Assembly (NCBI RefSeq): GCF_014077005.1
Contig: NZ_JACGVC010000052.1
Coordinates: 1 to 64,000, forward strand
Source: Colwellia sp. MB3u-45
Lineage (GTDB): Bacteria > Pseudomonadota > Gammaproteobacteria > Enterobacterales > Alteromonadaceae
Reading direction: 5' to 3'
DNA length: 64,000 nt
The notes under the pieces are model-generated. The model did not search any database and was not told the DNA's origin. It saw only the letters and a program-made list of their open reading frames with translations. Below, one piece after another: positions 26,926-36,252 of the stretch. The position numbers and the translations under genes were made by a program. Each line of letters starts with the position of its first letter. The stretch's first letter is position 1.

Positions 26926-28172
26926 TAAACCGTCCGGTATTGAGTAAATTTTTTCTGCTAACACTGCTTAGTTTTTTTCTGCTTGCGGCCTGTAGTGATG
27001 AAAAGCCAGCAAAACGCTCAGCTTTGAAAGGGCTTAGTGATACGCTTGGCGATTTTGAGCAACCGACTAAAGACCATGTTATTACATTCGAGCAAGCACA
27101 TGCTCCACATAAAAATTTCCAACAAGAATGGTGGTATTTAACGGCTAATTTAACCACGGAAAATGGTGAGGAATTGGCCGCGCAGTGGACCTTATTTCGT
27201 CGAGCAGTAGAAGACAAGCATTGGTACTTTGCTCATGCTGCATTAGCTGATGCAAACCAGCATCAATCGGCTTTTCGCAGCGGGCGCGAAGAGTTGGGTA
27301 ACGTGGAAATTACCACACAACCTTTTAAGGCGGCAATTGATAATTGGCATTGGCAATCAACACAAGGGTTATTACCGGCTAATTTGCGCTATGGTAATGT
27401 TATTAGTGCTGATACTACTCAACCGTTAGCCAGTTCATCAAAGCCACAGCCACTTGCGAATAAATTAACGGTTCAGCAGCCAATGAGTGATAAGGCAATT
27501 GTTGTCGAGCCAACTGTCGAGCCAACTGTTGTAGCGACAGCTGAGCAAGCACAAGGCTGGCAGGTAAATTTGAATTTAAGCCTGGATGAAGCACTAATAG
27601 GAAAAACACCGTATTTCCTACAAGGCGAAAACGGCTTTAGCCAAAAACATCATAGCTTAGCGATCGCCAGTTATTATTATTCACAACCTTTTATTAACGT
27701 GAGTGGCGAAGTGTTTTGGCAAAATAAATGGCAAAAAGTAACAGGTAATGCCTGGTTTGATCGTGAGTGGGGGTCACAAATGTTGGCAGAAGATCAACAA
27801 GGTTGGGACTGGTTTTCACTACGCTTAAATGACAATACGGCGCTAATGGTTTACCGAATTCGTTCAGACATTAAAGATTACCTTTATGGCAGTATTATGC
27901 GGCGCGATGGCACAATTAAAACATTATCATCAAGCGATATCAGCTTGACTAGGATCAAAGCGAATACCAAGTTGCAATCATCAGGTGACAGTTCGCGCTA
28001 TCCTGAGCAGTTTTCAATTGTCATTACCCAGGACGATATCGATATTGAGGTTAGCGTGATTAACAATAAACAAATTATGCGCTTTGGTATCGAGTATTTT
28101 GAAGGTATGGTGACATTTTCTGGCAGTCATCAAGGCAGTGGCTTTTTAGAAATGACTGGTTATGTAAATTAA
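26922..28172 (+). CDS. AttH/CrtC-like lipocalin-domain lipoprotein
   Basis: A 416-residue lipoprotein (lipobox LLAAC near residue 24) with the carotenoid 1,2-hydratase/AttH fold. Typical blocks are HKNFQQEWWYLTANLTTENG, AQWTLFRRAV, WYFAHAALAD and later GNAWFDREWGSQML and GWDWFSLRLND. A Gln/Val-rich linker near residues 160-210 contains a tandem VEPTVEPT duplication and splits the N-terminal domain. It overlaps the permease by 4 bp. Anchored in the envelope, it is probably the substrate-handling partner of the ABC pair; the substrate is unknown and no carotenoid genes are near. Confidence 0.85.
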   Translation: MINRPVLSKFFLLTLLSFFLLAACSDEKPAKRSALKGLSDTLGDFEQPTKDHVITFEQAHAPHKNFQQEWWYLTANLTTENGEELAAQWTLFRRAVEDKHWYFAHAALADANQHQSAFRSGREELGNVEITTQPFKAAIDNWHWQSTQGLLPANLRYGNVISADTTQPLASSSKPQPLANKLTVQQPMSDKAIVVEPTVEPTVVATAEQAQGWQVNLNLSLDEALIGKTPYFLQGENGFSQKHHSLAIASYYYSQPFINVSGEVFWQNKWQKVTGNAWFDREWGSQMLAEDQQGWDWFSLRLNDNTALMVYRIRSDIKDYLYGSIMRRDGTIKTLSSSDISLTRIKANTKLQSSGDSSRYPEQFSIVITQDDIDIEVSVINNKQIMRFGIEYFEGMVTFSGSHQGSGFLEMTGYVN

Positions 28173-28675
28173 GTTGGTTTTAAGTTAATGATAGATATGT
28201 TATTTATTGTACGAATATGTTATTTATTGTATATATGTCAAAATAGAAACAATTCAAAGTAATAGCGATAATTTTTAATTTTACTTATGGATTAAGTATA
28301 ATGTTTAAGATTATAAATTAACGGGTGAAGTTGAATTCCAAAATAGGATCACTAATGCAACCCAATGACCTGTTTGATGAAACGAAATAACTGCACCTAT
28401 GCTTTTGTTAATTATATCTATTAAATTAAAAATTTTTTAATTTAATAGATATTTAGGTATCTTATTTACTCAGCTTTTAGTTGGTTTTCAGTCAGTTTTT
28501 TGTAAAAGCTAGTATAAATAAACACCTGTGCGAAAAAATTTCAGCCTAATATCTATGACTACGGTCGTCGGTTTGCTTAAAATTAACCTTTAAAGCGGCT
28601 GACGAGTAGTTTGAAAACTCGCTCTATATAATAGACTTTTAATTTATATATTAAGCATTAAAGGAATAACGGATT
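28173..28675. other. intergenic region with 17-bp direct repeat and 39-bp palindrome
   Basis: ATATGTTATTTATTGTA occurs at 28195-28211 and again at 28215-28231. Further on, 28414-28452 is a perfect palindrome of two 19-bp arms around a single base. Either could form the 3' end of the ABC operon or regulate the next gene. Confidence 0.6.
28414..28452. repeat. 39-bp AT-rich perfect palindrome
   Basis: Arm ATATCTATTAAATTAAAAA (28414-28432), one T, and the exact reverse complement (28434-28452). The G/C content is very low, so as RNA it would be a weak hairpin; as DNA it could extrude or bind a dimeric protein. Confidence 0.85.
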
Positions 28676-30499
28676 TTGAATATCTTTAAGATAGCAGTTA
28701 ATAAATTTTTTATATTTCCTGTGATATATTATTGTTTTTTATCTGTAATTAATTCGGCATTCGCCAATGATTTGAACCTTACCTTGAATAGTATTCAACC
28801 ATCACATCATTATGCTTGTCCAGTGGACAAGGTGATAAGTGATAAAGTTGAATGGTTTTTAACAAACTCACCTGATTTATCGAATCAAGCACGTTCAAAA
28901 TTACTCTGGCAAAAATCGACTGTTATTTTCTGTAAGTATGGGGTTAGTGACGATTATTTAAGATACTTAAAAAAAATAACACTTTTGCCCAGTAGCGAAG
29001 TAAATAAGAATATTCTATCCATTGCTATTTATGATTTAACAAACTTTTATCATCGATATTCACCAACAAAAGCCTGCGATTTTTTGCATGAAAATAGGTT
29101 GTTGGTGACCAGTGCGTCACCAGGGTTTTTAAAGTACTTAGATATGGCTGAGCTTCAGTCTTGCGCTGAAATGACCGCAGTTGAGAAAATAAAAGCCTTT
29201 GTTAGGCTGCGGGAGGTAAATAAAGGCGATAACCCTTTTATAGCTAATATATACATGAGCATAGCTCAAATATATTCATCTCTGGGTCAGTTTACGCTTG
29301 CCGCGAATGAATTTAAAAAACAGTTGTCTTATATTAAGGATGATTTCGAGATACATTGGTCTTATTATTCTATTGCGACTGAATTATTAGATGCAGGGGA
29401 AATTGAAGAAGGTAAGCATTATTTTAGAAAATTTGAATCAGCAGCCGACCTTTTCATAGACACTGAAGATTACAACGTTTTATTATTGATTTTGAAAATA
29501 AAAATTGCCTACATGGAAAAAAAGTTTGCTCTAATGTTAGTGCTTATTGATGAATTTGAGCCCTATCAAAGTAGGATTGGAAAGTCGCAATCCAATAATA
29601 AAATGCTCTTGTATAAAGCGATAGCCTGTGTAGAAAATAATCGAACTCAATGCATTAATAGCTTTATATCAAAGAAAGCAGAATTAATTAAGCAAACAAA
29701 AGCATCAAATCTGCGTTATCTGTATGAGTTTTTGACCAAATATTATATTGCTCAAAATCAGGTGGAAGCATCACAAAAATACTTTGAAAGTTACATTAAT
29801 ATTAATCAGCAAGCTTTGATTGATCAACAAAACTCGGTTTCTGTTCTAGATATTGCCGAATTGCAACAAGATATAGTGACACTGGAACTTAGTTTAGTTT
29901 CAGCAAAAGTAGAGCAATCAAAAATCACTTTAGTTCTATCCGGTTTATTAATATTTGTTTTACTCGCTATCGGCTTATTTATATGGCGTGAAAAAAACAA
30001 ACAAAAAATATTGTTAGAAACTGATGAATTAACCCGTATTTACAATAGACGCGCTATTTTTGAACAAATAGCGAACCTAAAAAACACCAAGAACAATGAT
30101 ATACACGCTATTATCCTTTTTGACCTAGATAATTTTAAAGCCATTAATGATAAATATTCACATGTTATTGGTGATAAAGCACTGAGACATATCGTCAAAT
30201 TAACTAAAGATAATATTCGACAGCAAGATTTATTTGGCAGAATTAGTGGCGAGGAATTTGTCGTTTGTTTAAAGGATTTAGAAAAAGTATCTGCGCAAAT
30301 TATTGTTGAACGTATCCTCAGTAGTTTTGAAAACAATCCTATGTCATTAAATGATGCAAAAGAGATAAGGGTTACAGCAAGTTTTTCCATTACCTACATT
30401 GAAAAATCTATTACTGATTTTGAATCCATTTATCATAGCTTAGATAGTGCGCTTTCTAAAACAAAAGACCTAGGTCGAAATAGAGTCGTCGAAGTTTAA
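28676..30499 (+). CDS. TPR-sensor diguanylate cyclase (GGDEF)
   Basis: A 607-residue protein with a signal peptide or N-terminal anchor (about residues 8-30), a helical TPR-like periplasmic region (about 60-400), one transmembrane helix (418-440), and a GGDEF domain (about 447-605). The active site reads SGEEF instead of GGDEF near residue 523, which keeps the catalytic acids. An RxxD inhibitory site (RQQD) precedes it. DELTRIYNRRAIF marks the domain start. The start is TTG with AAAGGA upstream. It makes c-di-GMP in response to a periplasmic signal, which is inference. Confidence 0.87.
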   Translation: MNIFKIAVNKFFIFPVIYYCFLSVINSAFANDLNLTLNSIQPSHHYACPVDKVISDKVEWFLTNSPDLSNQARSKLLWQKSTVIFCKYGVSDDYLRYLKKITLLPSSEVNKNILSIAIYDLTNFYHRYSPTKACDFLHENRLLVTSASPGFLKYLDMAELQSCAEMTAVEKIKAFVRLREVNKGDNPFIANIYMSIAQIYSSLGQFTLAANEFKKQLSYIKDDFEIHWSYYSIATELLDAGEIEEGKHYFRKFESAADLFIDTEDYNVLLLILKIKIAYMEKKFALMLVLIDEFEPYQSRIGKSQSNNKMLLYKAIACVENNRTQCINSFISKKAELIKQTKASNLRYLYEFLTKYYIAQNQVEASQKYFESYININQQALIDQQNSVSVLDIAELQQDIVTLELSLVSAKVEQSKITLVLSGLLIFVLLAIGLFIWREKNKQKILLETDELTRIYNRRAIFEQIANLKNTKNNDIHAIILFDLDNFKAINDKYSHVIGDKALRHIVKLTKDNIRQQDLFGRISGEEFVVCLKDLEKVSAQIIVERILSSFENNPMSLNDAKEIRVTASFSITYIEKSITDFESIYHSLDSALSKTKDLGRNRVVEV

Positions 30500-30522
30500 T
30501 TGCTTAAGTATAGTCAACTAAA

Positions 30523-30548
30523 GGCTCTAATAATCGGCTCTAATAATT
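30523..30548. repeat. 13-bp tandem duplication
   Basis: GGCTCTAATAATC at 30523-30535 followed by GGCTCTAATAATT at 30536-30548, 24 bp after the cyclase stop codon. Confidence 0.7.
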
Positions 30549-30749
30549 TACACTTGGCTTTTTACGAATGGACCTAGATGTTCAATGTTGTTTCTGAGCA
30601 TAATCACCTTGCTTGATAATCAGACTCTCTGCTTAATTGAAATTTACTGGCTAAACTTGTGAGTTAAGGCAATTTCACTCAGAGAAAAACTTTACGGTTG
30701 AAGCCTGTCAGCAATTAACTTACACTGCCAGTTCGTTTTTAAGAGAGCT

Positions 30750-31127
30750 TTGCCTGTGTTCAATCGCTTGTTAATTATAATGTTTGCACTATTGTTTGCC
30801 GGTCAAACAATTGCTGCTGCCTTTGATTCACACCGTAGTCATCAGGAAACAGACGGCGCTCAAAACATTTCCCATCGCAGCGTAGACTCGTCACATCAGT
30901 CACATCAAGAAGGTGCATTAACAGCGACTAATAATGCTGCTGATAATGCCGAGCAGGACCCATTCGATTGTCATCATTGCTGCCATTGTCATGCACCGAC
31001 AGGTGTTTACATTGCTAGTGATTCAGCATCAAGCGTAATCCATAAATCTAATGATAATATTTTGACCAGAAAAATAGCATTATTATCGTTTTGGATCACA
31101 CCAGAACACCGCCCTCCAATAGTTTAA
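30750..31127 (+). CDS. His/Cys-rich exported protein of the metal efflux operon
   Basis: A 125-residue protein with a signal peptide (cleavage after about IAAA, residue 23) and a His-rich mature region. The cluster DPFDCHHCCHCHAPTG (about residues 71-86) is a probable metal site. Three Ser-His rich stretches precede it. A Cys/His motif like this is common in small genes heading copper or zinc efflux operons. The start is TTG 30750 or GTG 30756. It precedes the RND adaptor gene after 215 bp. A role in binding or sensing metal is inferred. Confidence 0.7.
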   Translation: MPVFNRLLIIMFALLFAGQTIAAAFDSHRSHQETDGAQNISHRSVDSSHQSHQEGALTATNNAADNAEQDPFDCHHCCHCHAPTGVYIASDSASSVIHKSNDNILTRKIALLSFWITPEHRPPIV

Positions 31128-31342
31128 AACTTACCTTAAATTTATAAGCACTTAAACGAGCATTTTTTGCGGGTTTAAGTATCTGGTTTATAAATCGGCA
31201 TAGTGTTTTTTTTCAGCGAATTCAACAGGATTTCTTGTCTTTACGCTATTAATATCTGCGGCTATTGTTGAATGATAAGTTCAGCTAACTGCTTGGATAG
31301 TTTCGATTTATTAATCTTAAAAAGAAAATTAAGAGTATCAAC

Positions 31343-32833
31343 ATGCATAAGTTTTATATCAGCAGCCTCACTATGGCAGCACTATTTTTTCGATCTTCAA
31401 ATATCAGCTTTTTAGCAAATATCGCTATTTCTCCACGAGTATTAATGGGCTTGTTTAATGCGAAGCTACTATTGGTTTTAGTCTTGCTTGTGGTGTTTAG
31501 TGCTTCAGCGTTAGCCGTTAACATTGCACCCACAGCAATACCAAGCTCGAAATCAATAACAACCTCGCAATCAATAACAAGACACCATACAGAAGATGAA
31601 CAGCAAGTCAGTCACCCCCTCAAGCAAAAAGAGCATGCTGCAGATGAAGTCAGCTCAAGACATGAAGATAAGGCTGAAAAACATTCACACCAACATGGCA
31701 ATGAAGCACAAACGCTTATAGGTTCTGTACAAAGCGCTAAATCAAACTCTAGCCAAGATCTGATAGAAAACGCTTTAAAAGGTAATGAATCTGCAGCAGC
31801 ATCCCATAAAGAAGGTGTCAGCTTAAGCCCTGAAAAAATGGCGATTGCGGGTATTGAAGTTGCCGAGGTCTCTGCAAAGGTGTTTACCAATCATGTCTAT
31901 GCGCCGGGTGAGATTAAAGCTAATGGCTATAAAAGCTATATTGTTTCACCGCGCACTGAATCTGTGGTGGTTTCTCGCCACGCCACGTTAGGGCAGCATG
32001 TGGAAAAAGGCGATGCGCTAGTCACATTATTTAGTGAGTCTGTTGTAGAAGCACAAGCGAAATACCGTGTTGCTTATAATGATTGGCAAAGAAATAAAAA
32101 ACTGGGTAAAGCGAGCGTTAGTGAGAGCCAATTATTAGCGGCCGAAACTGATTATATTTCGGCGTACAGTCGTTTGAAAGCCTTTGGTTTAACAGAGCAG
32201 GCTATTGCCTATGTGGTTAAAAACAACTCGTCAAATAATCATTTAGAAGAACTTGGCGAATACACCTTGATTGCACAGCGGGCTGGTGCGGTATTAAGTG
32301 ATGATTTTTATCAGGGGCAACGGGTGTCTGCAGGCGACGCCATTATGGTGTTAGCAGACGAAAGTGAGCTCTGGGTTGAAGCACGGGTTTCGCCCAATAA
32401 GCAATTAAACTTACCCAAAGGTACGCAAGCTGTGATTGAAATGGCCAAGCAATTTTTTGTCGCCACTGTTATTCAAGAAGCGCACACCATAGACCCAAAA
32501 ACCCGCACCCGCATCGTACGTTTAGTGGTTAAAAATGACCAGGATCGTCTTCATCCAGGTATGTTTGTTAATGTAAATTTTAGTTTTAAAACTGACACAA
32601 AAGTGATGGCCGTACCTGAGTCGGCATTGATGCGCTCAAGCGATGGTGATTGGACGGTATTTGTTGAAGATCACCCCGGAGAGTTTACCGCAGTAGAAAT
32701 AACCTTAGGTCGTTCGTTAGGCGAATATCGAGAAATAATTGGCCTTGCGCCAAACACACGCATTGTTACTCAAGGCGCGTTTTTTGTTGCCTCTGAAATC
32801 GCCAAAGGCGGCTTTGACCCGCATAACCATTAA
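31343..32833 (+). CDS. heavy-metal efflux RND periplasmic adaptor (CusB/CzcB type)
   Basis: A 496-residue membrane fusion protein. The N-terminus holds an unusual 35-residue extension before a signal-like helix (LLVLVLLVVFSASALA), then a His-rich segment (about residues 70-125, several His clusters such as HEDKAEKHSHQHG). The barrel-sandwich, alpha-hairpin and beta-barrel parts follow, with GVSLSPEKMAIAGIEVAEVS and SPRTESVVVSRHATLGQHVEKGDAL. AAGAG precedes ATG 31343; ATG 31445 is the alternative start. It links the inner-membrane pump to an outer-membrane channel. The pump gene follows 36 bp later. Confidence 0.88.
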   Translation: MHKFYISSLTMAALFFRSSNISFLANIAISPRVLMGLFNAKLLLVLVLLVVFSASALAVNIAPTAIPSSKSITTSQSITRHHTEDEQQVSHPLKQKEHAADEVSSRHEDKAEKHSHQHGNEAQTLIGSVQSAKSNSSQDLIENALKGNESAAASHKEGVSLSPEKMAIAGIEVAEVSAKVFTNHVYAPGEIKANGYKSYIVSPRTESVVVSRHATLGQHVEKGDALVTLFSESVVEAQAKYRVAYNDWQRNKKLGKASVSESQLLAAETDYISAYSRLKAFGLTEQAIAYVVKNNSSNNHLEELGEYTLIAQRAGAVLSDDFYQGQRVSAGDAIMVLADESELWVEARVSPNKQLNLPKGTQAVIEMAKQFFVATVIQEAHTIDPKTRTRIVRLVVKNDQDRLHPGMFVNVNFSFKTDTKVMAVPESALMRSSDGDWTVFVEDHPGEFTAVEITLGRSLGEYREIIGLAPNTRIVTQGAFFVASEIAKGGFDPHNH

Positions 32834-32869
32834 AGCCTAGCATGAGCGAAGAACCAAGGAATAGAAACT

Positions 32870-35800
32870 ATGTTTAATAAAATAATTGATTTTTCTGTCA
32901 ACAATCGCCTATGGGTGATTTTGATGTTAGTAGCAACCCTGATTGGCTCAGTGTTTATTATTCCGCAGTTAAATTTGGATGCTTTTCCGGATGTAACTAA
33001 CGTACAAGTGGCGGTAAATACCGAAGCGCCGGGCCTAGCCGCAGAGGAAGTTGAACAACTCATTACTTATCCTATTGAAGCGGTAATGTACGCCATGCCT
33101 GATGTTGAGCAAGTGCGGTCAATTTCTAAAACCGGTTTATCAGGAGTGACGGTAGTTTTTAAAGCAGGTACCGATATTTACTTTGCCCGTCAATTGGTTT
33201 TTGAGCGCTTACAAGCAGCGAAAGAACTGATCCCCAAAGGTGTGGGTACGCCAGAAATGGGCCCCAATACTTCAGGGTTAGGGCAAGTATTTCAATACTT
33301 ACTTATTGCCGACAAAGACGCTGGTTATGACGCAATGGCGCTGCGCAGCTTAAATGACTGGGTAGTTAAATTATTACTGATGCCGGTTGATGGTGTTACT
33401 GATGTTTTGTCATTTGGCGGCAATGTTCGTCAATACCAAGTTAATATTGAACCTAGTAAATTACTTTCTTACGAACTTAGCCAAAGCGATATTGTTAGCG
33501 CCTTAGGCAATAACAATAGCAATGTTGGCGGTTGGTACATGAACCGAGGCCAAGAGCAGTTAGTGGTTCGTGGCACGGGTTGGTTTAGTGGTGGCGCAGC
33601 GGGTATAACTGATATTGAGCAAGTGCCGGTTAAAATCGTTGATGGTACGGTTATTACCGTGGCTGATGTTGCTAGCGTTGAACTGGGTAGCGAAATTCGC
33701 CAAGGCGCGGCCACTATGACACGCCGAGCAGAAAATGGCGATATTGAAGTGTTAGGCGAAGTGGTTTCGGGCATTGTGCTTAAGCGTATGGGGGCTAATA
33801 CAAAATCAACCATTGATGGCATTAATGCCCGGTTACCCTTAATTGAGCAAGCACTGCCAAAAGGGGTGCGCTTTGAAGCTTTTTACGATCAATCTGACTT
33901 AATTGTAAAAGCGGTTAATACTGTGGTTGACTCACTTATTTTGGCGTTTATTTTTATTGCGCTTGTGCTGGCCTTATTTTTGATGAATTTAAGGGCAACC
34001 TTCTTAGTATTAATCTCTATTCCTATTTCAATCGCAATGACCTTAATGATCATGTCATATTTAGGTTTATCGGCGAACTTAATGTCACTGGGGGGCATAG
34101 TCGTAGCGATGGGCATGTTGGTTGATGGCTCAGTAGTGATGGTTGAAAACATGTTTAGACATCTTAACCGAGCAGATGAAGCACAGCTAAGTGCCGCCAC
34201 TCTTGGTAATGAAAAGGGTGCCTTGTCTATAAATAATGCCTTTATAAATGGTGGGTCTATTGATACAGCAGACAATGACAGAAAAATAACTGACAGCGGC
34301 CCAGGTGCTTTGGCAGATAAACGCAATGCTATCCCTTTGAGATTAAAACAAGCCGGCAAAGAGGTTGCTCGGCCGATATTTTTTGCCGCCACCATAATTC
34401 TAGTGGTATTTATGCCGTTATTTAGCTTTGAAGGTGTAGAAGCTAAGTTATTTCAACCTATGGCCATTAGTATTATTTTAGCCGTGGTTTCTGCTATTTT
34501 TGTTGCTTTAATCGTCGTGCCTGCCCTAGCTACTTATCTGTTTAAAAAAGACGTTAAAGTACGTGAAAGTATTATTTTACGACCACTAGAGCGTTGGTAT
34601 CGTCAAGCTTTAGCGCTTGCCATGAAACACACCAAAGTTGTTATTAGCTCATCAGTGCTCTTATTACTCAGTGCTATCGCCTTAGTGCCACAAATAGGCA
34701 CAGAGTTTGTGCCTGAGTTAGAAGAGGGCACGATTAATTTAAGAGTGACCTTAGCACCGTCTTCAAGCCTAACTACCGCGTTGCAAGTTGCCCCAATATT
34801 AGAAAAAATGCTACTGACTTTCCCTGAAGTTGAATACGCGTTAAGTCGCATGGGACGTGCTGAAATTGGCGGCGATCCAGAGCCGGTAAATAACATTGAA
34901 ATTTATATTGGCTTAAAGCCGGTTAATGAATGGACCAGCGCTACCAATCGTGATGAATTACAGCGCCTAATGGCCCTTAAGTTAGAACAATTTCCGGGTT
35001 TGTTACTGAATTTCTCTCAGCCTATCGCGACCCGTGTTGATGAATTACTGTCTGGCGTAAAAGCACAATTGGCCGTTAAGCTCTTTGGGCCTGATTTAGA
35101 TGTTCTCGCCTCGAAAGGGCAAGAGATAGAAACGGCTATTAAAGCGGTAGAGGGTGCGCGCGATGTGGCTATGGAGCAAATTGTTGGTGAAGCGCAATTA
35201 GTCATTAAACCCAATAGGCAGCAACTTTCTCGTTTTGGCTTTTCTGTTGCTGATGTGATGGACTTAGTTAAAAATGGTATTGGCGGCACTACCGCAGGGC
35301 AGGTCATTAATGGCAATGAACGTTATGACATTTATGTCCGCTTACAGGAAAAAAGTCGTAACAACCGTGATGTTATCGCTGATTTACGTTTACAGTCACC
35401 TACTGGCGCTTGGGTGCGCTTAGGTGATATTGCTGATATTTCGCTAGCATCAGGCCCGCCGCAAGTGCGTCGTGATGATGTACAACGCCGCGTTGTTATT
35501 CAAGCCAATGTACAGGGTCGAGATATGGGCAGTGTAGTGACAGATATTCGTGCGGCTATTGCCGCTAGTGTTGATTTACCTGCGGGTTACTCTGTCGTTA
35601 TTGGTGGTCAATTTGAAAACCAACAACGGGCACAAGCTAGGCTCGCTATCGTTTTACCTGTGTCGTTAGGTTTAATCGCACTATTACTCTATTTTGCTTT
35701 TGGCTCAAGCGGCCAAGCTCTACTGATTTTAGTGACTGTGCCCTTAGCGGTTATTGGTGGTGTGTTCTCACTGTATTTTTCAGGACAATATTTATCAGTA

Positions 35801-36142
35801 CCCAGCTCTGTCGGCTTTATTACCTTGTTTGGTGTCGCTGTGCTCAATGGTGTGGTGATGGTAGAAAGTATCAATCAACGTATTAAAGCAGGCTTGGTGG
35901 TATCAAAAGCGGTATTTGAAGGCGCTACCTCACGGTTACGCCCAGTGTTGATGACCGCGATAACTTCAGCTTTAGGGTTAATTCCTATGCTAATGTCAAA
36001 CGGCGTAGGCGCTGAAATACAGCGACCTTTAGCGAGTGTTATTGTTGGCGGGCTAGTGACCGCAACATTGCTGACATTATTTGTTTTACCTGTGCTGTTT
36101 TCCTGGTTTTCAAAGGAAAAAATAGCGCAGTTAACGCACTAG
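32870..36142 (+). CDS. CusA/CzcA family heavy-metal RND pump
   Basis: A 1090-residue proton-driven exporter with the two large periplasmic loops and 12 helices of RND pumps. Helix 4 carries MGMLVDGSVVMVEN: the Asp and Glu of the HME family are present, but the first Asp of the Zn/Co type (DFG) is replaced by AMG, closer to the Cu/Ag type. After FRHLNR a non-conserved insertion of about 50 residues (near residues 435-490) interrupts the cytoplasmic stretch before helix 5. AAGGA precedes the ATG. No outer-membrane factor gene is present in the operon. Confidence 0.9.
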   Translation: MFNKIIDFSVNNRLWVILMLVATLIGSVFIIPQLNLDAFPDVTNVQVAVNTEAPGLAAEEVEQLITYPIEAVMYAMPDVEQVRSISKTGLSGVTVVFKAGTDIYFARQLVFERLQAAKELIPKGVGTPEMGPNTSGLGQVFQYLLIADKDAGYDAMALRSLNDWVVKLLLMPVDGVTDVLSFGGNVRQYQVNIEPSKLLSYELSQSDIVSALGNNNSNVGGWYMNRGQEQLVVRGTGWFSGGAAGITDIEQVPVKIVDGTVITVADVASVELGSEIRQGAATMTRRAENGDIEVLGEVVSGIVLKRMGANTKSTIDGINARLPLIEQALPKGVRFEAFYDQSDLIVKAVNTVVDSLILAFIFIALVLALFLMNLRATFLVLISIPISIAMTLMIMSYLGLSANLMSLGGIVVAMGMLVDGSVVMVENMFRHLNRADEAQLSAATLGNEKGALSINNAFINGGSIDTADNDRKITDSGPGALADKRNAIPLRLKQAGKEVARPIFFAATIILVVFMPLFSFEGVEAKLFQPMAISIILAVVSAIFVALIVVPALATYLFKKDVKVRESIILRPLERWYRQALALAMKHTKVVISSSVLLLLSAIALVPQIGTEFVPELEEGTINLRVTLAPSSSLTTALQVAPILEKMLLTFPEVEYALSRMGRAEIGGDPEPVNNIEIYIGLKPVNEWTSATNRDELQRLMALKLEQFPGLLLNFSQPIATRVDELLSGVKAQLAVKLFGPDLDVLASKGQEIETAIKAVEGARDVAMEQIVGEAQLVIKPNRQQLSRFGFSVADVMDLVKNGIGGTTAGQVINGNERYDIYVRLQEKSRNNRDVIADLRLQSPTGAWVRLGDIADISLASGPPQVRRDDVQRRVVIQANVQGRDMGSVVTDIRAAIAASVDLPAGYSVVIGGQFENQQRAQARLAIVLPVSLGLIALLLYFAFGSSGQALLILVTVPLAVIGGVFSLYFSGQYLSVPSSVGFITLFGVAVLNGVVMVESINQRIKAGLVVSKAVFEGATSRLRPVLMTAITSALGLIPMLMSNGVGAEIQRPLASVIVGGLVTATLLTLFVLPVLFSWFSKEKIAQLTH

Positions 36143-36185
36143 TTTTATCGGGTTTAATCGCTATGGTATAAAATGTTTGTTTTTT

Positions 36186-36220
36186 ATAGCGTGATAATCC
36201 TCTTTATCACGCTATTATTT
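36186..36220 (+). terminator. terminator after the RND pump gene
   Basis: ATAGCGTGATAA (36186-36197), loop TCCTCT, TTATCACGCTAT (36204-36215), then TATTTTAT. Perfect 12-bp stem, 43 nt after the stop. It separates the CDF exporter gene from the RND operon. Confidence 0.85.
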
Positions 36221-36252
36221 TATTGTTACAGATAAATATTTAAGAGGTAAAA

